Shown here: positions 26,884 through 36,900 of the stretch, in pieces | Position numbering within the stretch: position 1 is the stretch's first letter | How the letters are laid out: each line of letters begins with the position of its first letter | From: Haematococcus lacustris | Taxonomy: Eukaryota; Chlorophyta; Chlorophyceae; Chlamydomonadales; Haematococcaceae | Direction of reading: 5' to 3' | Length of the DNA stretch: 64,000 nt | NCBI GenBank assembly: GCA_030144725.1 | Contig: JASKMD010000019.1 | Location: 1,465,989 to 1,529,988, forward strand | Program-made: the position numbers and the translations under genes | Notes under the pieces: generated by a model | What the model saw: the letters and a program-made list of their open reading frames with translations, nothing else | Database searches by the model: none | What the model was told of the DNA's origin: nothing

Positions 26884-28517
26884 ATGGACGGTGGCAGCGG
26901 TGTCGCGATGGGCAAGGGCGCCTGGGATTGCGACACCAACCGCTTGATCCCGCCTGAAAAGGAGGTGCGAGAGGGACCCCCCTAAATGTTTCCCAGCACC
27001 CTGCTATCCCCCAGATATCTGGCACCACTGCACCCTCCCCCTCTGCTCGACACTGACCCCACCACCCACCGTCACCACTGTCAGCACCTTTTGCACCTCC
27101 CATGCCTTTGCCATTCTACTGCTGCACCACCTCCTCACCATCTCCATTGCTTAGCAGGCTTGCTCCATGCAGGCATGTCTAAACCCAGCGCTGCCCTGCG
27201 CCACCATAGGTAGCAGCAGCAATGTCTACTGCCTGCGTGTGTCAGTCAATACCAGCCTGGGCACTTGCCCTTCACCATGCAATCCATGCAGCCATCAAGC
27301 ATCAGACGCAGGCCAGGCTGACAGTCACAACTGCGTGAGGTTCCCAGCACTACCAAAGCAGAAACACCCCACACCATGCTTGTCCCTCCTCCTGCCAGCG
27401 CAACATGCTGCCCAGCACAGCGCAACATGCTACCCAGCTACCCCCCAGCTTCCACTACCTGCACCCTGTGACTCCGGCTGGTCGCTGACTGCCTTGCTGA
27501 GCAGGCCGAGGTGTTCGAAGAGATCGCCACCATGGACTACCCCTTTGAAGGCATTCCCACAGTGCCCCCTCGCAAGGACATGGACCACCTGGTGGGCTGT
27601 GCTGCAGCTCTGTCTCCCCAGCAGGCACAGCGGCAGGGGACAAGGGGCGGGGAAGTGCTGGCTCAGCGCTGCTACTGTTGCTCGCTGTCATTGCTTGCCA
27701 GTGTGAAGGGCGGAAGGAGTGTGGATGGCCTGGGTGACGGCTCGGTCTGTCCTGTGACCCTGACCCTGGACCCTAACCTCCCCCGTCTTAGCCCCCCGCC
27801 CTTGCCTGCCCCACAGCGCCATTCCTCAGCAACTCCATACTGGTCTTATACTCTGCACCAGGCCCCTGATACCCCCTGCTTACCGCCCTCCCCCCTTCTT
27901 CCTCTGCTTCCCCTTCTCTCTCAGACGTTCTTCTGCTCTGGCTGCCGCTACCGGGTCACAGCTCGCCCTGACTGGAGTGTGGAGCGGGTGAAGAAGGCGC
28001 TATGGGCGGGCGGCATTGCGCGCAGCAACAAGGAGGAGGGGCGGCGGGCCACACCAGGGCTGCAGGACTGGGATGACCTGGTGGGCAGGGGCGGGGTGGG
28101 TAGGGTGGGGGAAGGTAGGGGTGGGCAGGCTGAGTGCGGGGTGGGTGGGGTAGTAGGGGAATGTAGGGGTGGGCGGTCTGAGCACAGGGATGGGCTTATG
28201 GGGTGGAAAGTGCGGATAGTGCAGGGTGAAGAGATGGTAGATCCTGTTGCTGCTGTTGCTGACAGCTGCAAAGGGGTAAGGGGTTTGTTGTGGTCTAGCG
28301 CTTGGCCTGACCTCTGACTGGCTAGACCAGTGGTGCCACCCCTAGCTGCCTCATGCTGTGCCTGCAGGAGCTGATCTATGCCGGGCAGATCTTGAGCGAC
28401 AACAGTGCGCCCATGAGCGCATACCGGGTTCCCCCCGGGTGCCAATGCCTCATAGCCATTGAGCGGGCCAAGCTCAGGATGGGCAAGCCTGACCCTGACG
28501 CAGCTTTCTGGAACTAG
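26884..28517 (+). CDS. Small ubiquitin-fold protein, four exons
   Basis: Exons 26884-26964, 27505-27591, 27925-28080 and 28368-28517 join in phase 0 throughout and encode 157 residues. I cannot name the family. The N-terminus reads GVAMGKGAWDCDTNRLIPPE; next come AEVFEEIATMDYPFEGIPTV and PPRKDMDHL. The third exon reads FFCSGCRYRVTARPDWSVER, VKKALWAGGI and LQDWDDL. The last reads ELIYAGQILSDN, YRVPPGCQCLIAIE and GKPDPDAAFWN. The pattern (two strands, a helix starting SVERVKKAL, ELIYAGQIL, then a C-terminal strand) is that of a ubiquitin-like beta-grasp. There is no C-terminal Gly-Gly, so it is unlikely to be conjugated. Every exon ends at or next to a strand boundary. It is convergent with nothing close by and lies head-to-head with the Sua5 gene at about 1.3 kb. 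Confidence 0.8.
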
Positions 28518-29103
28518 GTGGTGGTAATGAACTAGGTGTTGGCATCTTTGTGTCTGTCAGCGTGATGGGGCCGCTTGGCCCGAGCTAGGAAGTGGCATGG
28601 GAAGCAGCTCTGGTGCTGAGGGGTTTAAAGGTGAATGAGGGACTTTGTGGCTGGGCGCAGGCAGGGCTGGTTGCGAGGGGCCTCGCGTGGCCACCGCGCC
28701 GGCGATGTGTGAACTGTCGACATGGGAATGGGCGCTGTCGACATGGTATAGGGCTGCACAGGGTACATCTTCGAACCCTGCAGCACCCTGTCGCTCACCA
28801 TCCCACATGGCTGCTGGACCTGGCAGTTGGCATGGTGGCAGACAACCTGTGTGGTCCAATGCTACATGGTATACCCCTGGGTTTCTTACATGAGTAGGCT
28901 GCGCACGTACTTTCGCATGTTAACGTTGTCTCCATTGACACCAGCACGGCTATAGACACCGCCTCGCCCCCTCCCTCTCGAGCTACTTGCTGTCCCAGTA
29001 AAATCAAATGTGGCAACCACGGGCGTCACATTTGTGCGTGAAAAAGCGTTCCTCAAGATATTCGGGTTTCTGACGCTAGGACGGACATTTACGCTGCATT
29101 CAG
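28518..29103. other. Intergenic: 3' UTR of the ubiquitin-fold gene and 5' flank of the next gene
   Basis: No coding segment with splice support is seen. The last 100 bases lead without an obvious TATA box into the ATG at 29104. Confidence 0.35.
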
Positions 29104-30627
29104 ATGGCTTCCATCGCAAGCAAGAAGCAGATGGCATGCCGGCCACTAGCGGCCAGCCGGCGACCCCTGGCCACAAAAGCTTTGTTCCAAAGCCGGACAA
29201 ATGTGAAGACCACCAAGCAGGCAGCTGCTGCTCCGAAGCCCAAGAAGGAGGAGGAAGCGGTCGTTGAGACGTGAGTGCCCTCACCCAACAAATCCCTACG
29301 TCGCCGGGCCATGCCAGCCACGCCTGCGTCGGTACTTGCGCGACGTATGTTTTTGCAGCCGGGATAGCATGATGAGCCAGGTCGTGCAAGCATTAGACTT
29401 TTCCCAACCTCGGTCACGCAAAGATGCTGATTTGTTGTGGGAGACGAAGCAGAACTGGAAGAAAGGTATAGGCAGTGCTGCCAACAACAGTTCCACCCAC
29501 TGTTGAGTTGACACTCGCAAGTTCCCACACCCCAAACTTCTTTCATTCCCCTTTGTTGCAGGCGAAAGCAAGATGGATCGCGAGGCATGTGAGTTGAAGT
29601 GTGGATGTTCTCACCTGCAATAGTGGAAAGCATGAGCATGGGCGCCTCCGTGTGCATCTGCTGCCATACATGCTCCCACTCTTCTCACACTGGCGCAATT
29701 TTTAACTCGATACAGACAAAGCTCTTCGCCGCAAAATCGGAGGGACATACAAAGATTACTTCAAGGTATGGTGCGCACCTGGCCATGTGCATGGAATGGG
29801 GTTTGGGTGCTGCTTTTCTACTTTCCATGTAGTCCATCTGGTTTCCTTGCTCATGTCATGGAGGCTGTCGGTGGTGCTGGTGCATACTCTGAATCAAGTC
29901 ATTGGGGTGCAGCATAGACATATGCCTGCTAAGCTGATCTTAATTGAGTGAACTAGGATGGAAAGATTTGGCATGTGATGATGGTTTCACACTGTGCTAA
30001 CCGTCAGCCTGGTATGACTGCTTGGGGCATGGCTACTTTTATCTGAACCTGGCTGGCATGACATGCTTGCATGACAGGAGTATGTGGAGGAGGAGCGTGT
30101 GGAGAACACGTACTACAAGCCCTCTGATTCTACAGGTACGCCGTGGGTGTGGGCTATGCAGCCATCTGCCTGGGCTGATTACAGCAGCGGGGCGGCTACA
30201 GGTGTCTTGACCACACGAAAGCAGTGGGCAAGGCAGCCCATTGCCCTTGGGGCTGGAGCTGTGGGTATGGGAGGCTGCCAGGCCTGACAGGGTCTAGGCG
30301 GGTGAGGATACCAGATGTCAAGCCAGGCCTCACATAGATGATGCCACAGCCGCTTGGCCCTCTGAGTGGTTGGGCCGGCTGCTAGGTAATCTCTCTAGGT
30401 GGCTCAGTGGGGCTGCAAGGCAACAAAGCGAGCCTAATAGCCTTATGGCCAATAGCTTCAGCGGTGTAGGCTATCATCATCATCATCAGCTAGGTGACCA
30501 GCCATGAGTGTGACTGTCACCCCTGTGTGTTGCTTTCACAGGCACTGTCCCTTACCTCCCACTGTTGGTGGGGGTGCTGCTGGCCATGCTGGGCACCACG
30601 GTCTATGTGGTCAGCTCTACGAGCTAG
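29104..30627 (+). CDS. Small, probably plastid-targeted protein with C-terminal membrane segment
   Basis: Exons 29104-29270, 29359-29465, 29562-29588, 29716-29765, 30078-30135 and 30542-30627 join in matching phase to give 164 residues. I do not recognise the family. The first ~45 residues (MASIASKKQMACRPLAASRR, then PLATKALFQSRT) are rich in Ala, Ser, Lys and Arg and poor in acids, as expected of a chloroplast transit peptide. A Lys/Glu-rich linker follows, then a soluble part with SQVVQALDFSQPRSRKDADL, LLWETKQNWKKG, ALRRKIGGTYKDYFKEYVEE and NTYYKPSDSTG. The end is one hydrophobic helix, VPYLPLLVGVLLAMLGTTVY, and a short tail. The layout suggests a tail-anchored thylakoid or envelope protein with a stromal domain. 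The 27-nt third exon is unusually small. A TGTAA at about 31151 may be its polyadenylation signal. Confidence 0.8.
30400..30490 (+). repeat. LINE-type 3' tail fragment
   Basis: AGCCTAATAGCCTTATGGCC, AGCTTCAGCGGTGTAGGCTA and a final (CAT)n parallel the 3' end of the LINE at 20.9 kb. It lies in the last intron of the plastid-protein gene, in the sense orientation. Confidence 0.5.
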
Positions 30628-31187
30628 TAAGCGGGCACAGTGCGCTGGGCCCAGGCTGGACAGGCTGTGCTGTGCTGTGCTGGTCGGCCCAGGCTGATAT
30701 CAATATCTAACCCTGACCCTGACCCTAGCTGACAACCCTCCCAGGAGGGCAGGGCGACGCCATATTGAGCCATGCAGCTGTATCCTTATAGCCCAAGGCG
30801 TCTTCGGGAGTGAGGTCAGGTTGCTGGGAACAATCTGAGGTATGTGGGCTGTTGACCATGCTCAGGCCGGGCTCTTACATGGTCGTACGTTTTCAAGCTG
30901 TTGACTGCACCAAGCCCAGGTGGCATCTGGCATCATGGCTGTGGCTCAGCATGGACTGAGCTGACTGTAGCTATGGCTTGTGGCACATTTTGATTGGGTT
31001 AGTACACCCACAGCTGCCATGATGCAATAGCTGGTAGGCCTGTTTTGGCATCATATTGTGCTCGGGCCTCTTTAATGGTGAATGCGTGGATGTATTATTG
31101 AGAGGGAGATTGAGAGAAAGGAAGCGAGAGTAAGAGAGAACATGCTGCGGTGTAAACCTGTATTGTTTCTGCTAAGTCCTTAGTGTT
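30628..31187. other. 3' UTR and intergenic DNA without a gene
   Basis: No convincing coding potential is seen. A TGTAA motif at about 31151 is the only likely signal. Confidence 0.4.
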
Positions 31188-31375
31188 GTGCACAGGGCCC
31201 TGCAACAACGTTGCGGCAATCCTCCAAGTCTCATTACAGCAAACCCTCCCGTTGCTGGCACTCCGGTTGGTTGGCGACCTGATGCACCCCCCCGCTTCGA
31301 TAATGTTGCTCAGTCCCTGAGATCCCCCCTAGCTCAGCACCCCCCTGCCCACCTGGCCCAGTCCCACCACCCCAG

Positions 31376-31570
31376 GCCCTCCCATGGGGCAGGTGGCTGG
31401 ACCGGGACACCAACGGGTGCCTGAACTTGCAGCGCATTGGGGAGAGCATGCAGCGCGCCGTGGAGCTGTGCAGCTATGAGGGCTTGAGGCTCTGCCCAAG
31501 GATGCTTCAACTTGATTGGAGTAGCTGAGTGAGATTACCCCCAGTCAAACATGTTGTTCCTTGTTTAAAG
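31376..31570 (+). pseudogene. TnpB/Fanzor-like C-terminal remnant with internal deletion (copy 2)
   Basis: The segment is nearly identical to copy 1 at 7.69 kb through GRWLDRDTNGCLN and QRIGESMQRAVELC, then after about 31498 jumps directly to the 3' terminal repeat segment (CTTCAACTTGATTGGAGTAG). About 250 bp present in copy 1 are missing. The frame ends at a TGA at 31526 created by the join. It is a decayed deletion derivative of the same element. Confidence 0.55.
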
Positions 31571-31624
31571 AGTTTTGTTTGTCTGGCACTTGCAGTAGCT
31601 ACCAAGCTGCGAGGGTTTGGTGCA

Positions 31625-33061
31625 CACATATATAAGATTCCCAAATAGACATCTCTATGTCCATGTAGTAAATAGTATAGACTAGAGATAGTAAATAGTG
31701 TAGACTAGTCGACTATTTCGTCACCAAATCAGCTCGTTTCAGTCGCAACGGGGCGTACATTAGCTCACCAGACACGTCGTGCTAGTCTTAAGAGCAGTCA
31801 GTATCAGTTGCTATTCTGTTGATCTGCCGGCCACAGGATTGCCCACTTCCTTATCGACGAACTCCGATGGCTGCAGCTGCTGGCCCATCGGGCGGCACGC
31901 AGCCAAAGAGGAATTGCAGACAAAGCTTCGTGATAGCATCTACAGCAAGCGCTTCTCATTTCAGGTCTATGAGTTATAAGCCGTTTGCAAAGCCGTTTGC
32001 GGCGATTGCGACCAGTCCTATTGCTGCGTGAACAGTCTACCCCAAATGAACACAAGTGCAAGCCAAAGCGACAGCGTGCTGACACGACAGCAGATGCAGC
32101 AGCAGCAGCAGCCGCCGCAGAGCTGCCTTTCCAGCGAATCGCGAAGTGCTGGAATGGTACGGCGCTGCCTCCCTGTGTTGTGGAGCAATTCTGGCAAAGA
32201 TTCCAGATGTTCTTCATATGTGCAGAGATCCCCTTCAACAAGGTCTTATTAAACCATTAAACCATCGATGGACCATGCTTGCAGGCCTGGCCTCAGCAAC
32301 TGAGAGACGCGGGGCAGCACGTGCCCCAGGGCTTTGCTGCCCTTTGCCATTTGCTGCCCTTTGCTGCCCTTTGCCAATTGCCATTTGCCTTTGCTGCCAT
32401 TTGCTTTGCTGCCATTTGCCATTTGCTTTGCTGCCCTTTGCCATTTGCTGCCTTTTGCCATTTGCTGCCAGGGCAGACTGCGGCACAAGTCCAGGCTGCG
32501 GTGGCATTAGAGGTCACCAGGCTGCAGGTCTGTTGTTGGAAGGATGACAAGGTGGCCATGGCTGCGGCCTTGTTCCCTCCTGGGCCACCCAACGCAGCTG
32601 GTGAAATGGTGGTGGAAGCCGTGGCCGCTCGCAGGCACTTCTGGCGCAGAGCCGCCAACAACTTCCCCTTGCTTGCTGCAGCAGCTTGCAAGCTCCTGGC
32701 AGTGCACGTCACCTCCGCAGCCTCTGAGCGCAACTGGTCAGCATGGGGAAGGCTGTACACAGCTGCTCGCAACGCAAGCTTATCTTCATCAAGGCCGCAA
32801 ACCCCCTATTTCAGATGTCCATGTCAAGATGTCAATGCCCGTGTCTTTGACTCTATATACATGTGAATGTTAACTGCAACAATGATGACAACGAGTCTTC
32901 CCGTTGAAACTGCTAATAGCTCTGCAATCGCTTTGGGCAAAGTTTTCTTTTTTTTTGCATGGAGCGACTAGACTATCTCTATTCTAGTCAAAAATAGTAC
33001 TATTTCAACTAGTACTATATCTAGTCTATTTATAGTCTATTTTAGGAACCTTACACATATA
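31625..33061 (+). mobile_element. hAT transposable element with 8-bp target-site duplication
   Basis: The element spans 31633-33053 (1,421 bp). Its ends are inverted: TAAGATTCCCAAATAGAC at the left and, on the complementary strand of the right end, TAAGGTTCCTAAAATAGAC. It is flanked by a perfect 8-bp duplication CACATATA (31625-31632 and 33054-33061), the size typical of hAT elements. Subterminal regions are AT-rich with many TAGACTA-type motifs. Inside is residual transposase: an N-terminal segment from an ATG at about 31866; FFICAEIPFNKVLLNH before a stop near 32260, which resembles the segment after the BED finger in hAT transposases; and near the right the dimerisation motif LLAVHVTSAASERNWSAWGR. 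The RNase H core is missing. It is therefore a non-autonomous deletion derivative, and the clean duplication suggests relatively recent insertion. Confidence 0.88.
32279..32866 (+). pseudogene. hAT transposase remnant (C-terminal dimerisation domain)
   Basis: A frame without stops to 32864 contains VEAVAARRHFWRRAANNFPL, then LLAVHVTSAASERNWSAWGR and LYTAARNASLSSSR. The Ser-x-Glu-Arg-x-Trp-Ser motif is the hallmark of the hAT family dimerisation domain. The first part of the frame is a simple tandem repeat of TTTGCCATTTGCTGCC type (32330-32470), which replaces most of the catalytic domain. Confidence 0.8.
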
Positions 33062-33981
33062 TGTGGTTATCCTGCAGTCACCATGTCATAACGTTGTATG
33101 TCACATCATGACACTTGGCAGCTGATGAGCTTGGCCTTTCAACCTCGTATCATACAGCTTGTATGACTACCACGCACCACAACATCTGCAGATGGCGTGC
33201 CAGAGACATGAAAATGGGGCCGGTAAACAAACACAGTGCATGACATAACCGAGTCTGCTGAAACCCTGGCGCCTCGACGTAACGAAGTGGTCGTGGAGTT
33301 TTGTTGGGCACTTGAGCGGCGGTATTGGGCTGTTATGATTATGTTATGAGACATGAGGATTATCTACAAGCAGTGGTTACCGCGCCATGCATTATAGGTT
33401 TTCGTAGAGAAGTGCAGTGGGCACGTGAGTATTGACGCATTTGTTGGTTCAGCTGCATGTCCAAGGCAGTTAGTCAGTTGGTTGTCTTGACTGCGGTCAA
33501 CAGCACCCCCGCCCCTTCTTCAGCTCTAATACAAAAATGTCACTTTCTGCAACACCAATTGAATGATATGTGCACAAACATGCAAGTTACCATTATTGTT
33601 TGGAACATCCATAGAAAAAACCCCGGCTGCTCCCTGATGAAGGGCGATGAGTGCACGAGTACCTTCAGTAGCATTGCACACACATGCCCACCTCCCATAA
33701 GTCTGAGCCAGCACTGAGTCTATGTGAAGGCGCATGCAAGAACTGTGCGCCCCATGCAACACATTGGCACAGTATTGCTTGATGCACAGCAGCTCCCCCA
33801 TCCTGTGATGATGATGGTAACTTACTATCGCCAGCCTGGTATGGCTGGTTAGCCTTACCCAACAGCATTATGGCTATGGTGAAGTGGAATCTGGCTGCGA
33901 CAGCTTAGGTCAGGGCTGCCCATCACATGCCCCGCCCTACCCCAACAACCCCACAATGCAGCTGCCCCCAGCATGCCTCCA
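33062..33981. other. Intergenic with one dispersed repeat; 3' flank of the giant gene
   Basis: The only recognisable item is a copy of the dispersed repeat at 33390-33453 (see 26298-26370). No gene is supported. Confidence 0.4.
33390..33453 (+). repeat. Dispersed repeat of unknown type (copy B)
   Basis: It shares three blocks in order with 26298-26370, separated by diverged spacers of similar length. Confidence 0.6.
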
Positions 33982-36900
33982 TCAGTAAATGCTGCTGTCA
34001 GTGCTGCTGCCCCCAGTACGGCTGCCCGCTGGCTGCCAGCCCGTCCCAGGCGAGCCCAGCGCCCTGATCTGGCTCGCCCCGCCCTGCAGCCTGCCACCCA
34101 GGGGAGGGTTGCCAGCCGCCCGCTGCAGGGAGCGTGCCAGGATGCTGGACTGGCCTGCCGTGAGCAGCTGGCCTTGCATGCCTGGGTCCAGGGTAGTGGG
34201 CTGCACCTCCTGCGGCCTCCACCCCCTGAGCAGGGGAGTGCCAGGGAGCTGCTGCGGCCCCACTGGCTGCGACTGGTAGGTCGAGGGCTTGTGGAAGGTG
34301 GGGGTGAAGCCAGTGCTCATGGCCTTGAAGGGCGCTGGGGTGGGGGCTGGCTGGCTGGTCAGGGCCAGGCCAACGGCTTTGCCGGCACCTGCTGTGCGCT
34401 GCAGCTCAGCCTTGGCAGCAGCTCGCAGCTCCAAGTGCCCCGCATCGTGGGCAGGCATGGCGGCCCAGGAGCTGATGCTGGGTGGTCGGGGGCCTGCACG
34501 GGCTGTCGTCATCAATGGGGTAGCGTTGGGGAGGCCACCCAGCCTGCAGCCACACAGTGCAGAGCAGGCAACCTCATCACATTGTTCTGGGAGGAAACAC
34601 ATTGCCAAAGCTCAGTCCATCCAGAGCCAAAGCTGTGGGGGAATAGGAACAGGGACGCAACCCACTCTTTTGAGGTGAGTCTATTGAAAGTTGGCTTGGA
34701 CTGACTGGCCCCACCGAGCTCTACCACGGCTCTAACCCGGCTCTACCCACCGAGTGGGCCCATCTGGGCTACCGGCCATGGATGTGTCCCTCCCTGGCCA
34801 GGTGTCGAGCTCATGGTGCAGAGCCAGACTAAAGTCCAGGTTGGATGTGTAGCGTTGATCCAGCCGCCCGCTGGTGGCATCTAACACCGCCTCTGCCTCT
34901 GGGATTGCCAGGCTGCTGAGCGCGCCTTGCTTGGCCCGCCGGGACGGCGTGGACCAGGCTGCCATGGTGGGGTGGCCCTGCCGGTAGATGTCCCCAAACA
35001 CATCCTCAGACATGTCGGACCCCGCATCAACCTGCAGATCACACAGTGGGTGATGGTGTTTGGGGACATGCCTCATCCTCGACATCATCGATACACAGCG
35101 GTTCTAGTAATGCGGCATGGTCACAAGCTGCGTATCATACGTAAAGCATAGCTGCAACACACGCCCATGCTGCACATGCATGTCAACGACTCTTGGTCAC
35201 ATGCTACATGATGCTCTGCACGATGCTGACATACAGTGTTGTTGGCAAGTCAGGCAGCTGCCTGCCCTGGCCACAGGCAACCTGGCTGGGGTTGTACACG
35301 AGTGGTCCGCACCTCACAGCTGCCCATCAACGCAGCAGTGCGCCGGATGAGGCGCCGGTCACCGTGCTGGGACCTTGGTGAGGCAAAGGGGGAGGACTGG
35401 TCCGCCTTCCCTTGCATGGCCTGAGGCAAGTGTGGGTGGTGGGCAGCAAGCAGTTGGGCCCAGCTCCCACTCAGAAGTGTAAGATGAAGAAGATGATTTC
35501 GGTAGGACTGGCATGCAACAAGGGAGGAGCTAACGCCTGGGGCGCGGCCTGCTCCCACCACACCTCCCTCCCATCACATCTCAGAGGCTCAGCACCAGCC
35601 ATAGGCACCAGCCATAGGCACCAGCCACAGGCACCAGCCATAGGCACCAGCCAAACACCTTAAGCATTGACATCAGCCAGGGCATGCACTCAGAGTCATG
35701 CCAGCAGCAAGGCGCTTAGTGTTGGTGGAAGCAGTCCATGACAGAGGACTCTATACAACGGCAGCCCTGCCGCTGTGATGAGGCCCTACCGTTGCGTACT
35801 GCAACCAGACGGTGAAGACCTCCAGCTTGACCTGGCGGCGGCGTGAGGCTGCAGCAAGGTTGGCTGCAGCCTGCTGGCGCCTGCGCTGGTGCAAGTTCAC
35901 CAGCAGCGCCTCCCAGGCAGAGACTAGGAGCCACTGCAGGGCAGCAAGCAAAAGGACCAGCATGTGTGCAGTTGCATGCTTAAACACACATACCAACACG
36001 TAAGCTGCCACACCAGGTTCCAGATCAGACAATGTCTTTGGGCTGTGGATAGGCAGGAAACCTGATGGCTGACTGCATAGGCTTGTCTGCATAGGTGCAT
36101 AGGCATGTATCCACCCACCCACCCACCCACCCACCCACCCACCCACCCACCCACTCACCTCGTATATGACATAGATCCATAGACATAGACAAGCTAAGCC
36201 AGCTAACTCAGTCCAACTCAGTCAGCCAGCCACCTCTGACACTACCAGCAGTTGCGCCAAACCAGTTTCAGTAAAGCAGCACCGGCACGAAGATGCGCAA
36301 TGCACCCTGTCAATACTGTGTGGCGTAGCAGTGCAGGTGCAGCTGCCATGTCCTCCCTTACCTTGCGCTCCTGAACAACTTGGGTTTCAAACACACGCAG
36401 CAGGGCGTCTTGCCGTTGCGTCCCCAGCTGCCCCAGGCGCACCCAGGTGGCCAGGACTGCCCGCAAGCAGTGGCGATACCAGTGCCGCTGCGCTGAGTTC
36501 ATCAGGCGGGTGCTCTGCTTAGCGAGGCTGGCAGCGGCAGCAGCCCAGGCGGACAGGTAGTGGTCCAGGGTCACTCTGCAGCGACAGGCACGACCAGAGG
36601 CCACAGGGCTTGTTTGTGCTGGGTCACCATGCCTGGCGGGCTGCGGCCAGATGCTGGACTGGGCTGCTGATGCCCCTATTGGGTGGGATGGGGTGGATGA
36701 GGGGTCACTGCCAACCCATGCTGACAAAGTCGAACTAAAGCTGACAAACCCTGATGTGCGATACGCCTGAGCTGGTCCTGCTGCCATGCCTCACTTGCGC
36801 CAGTGGGCATCAGCCTTGGCAGCTGCGAGGGCAGAGGCGCGTGCGGCCTCCAGCCAGACCCCCACCAGGGAGAGCAGCTTGCGGTGCTGGAGGGCTGCAG

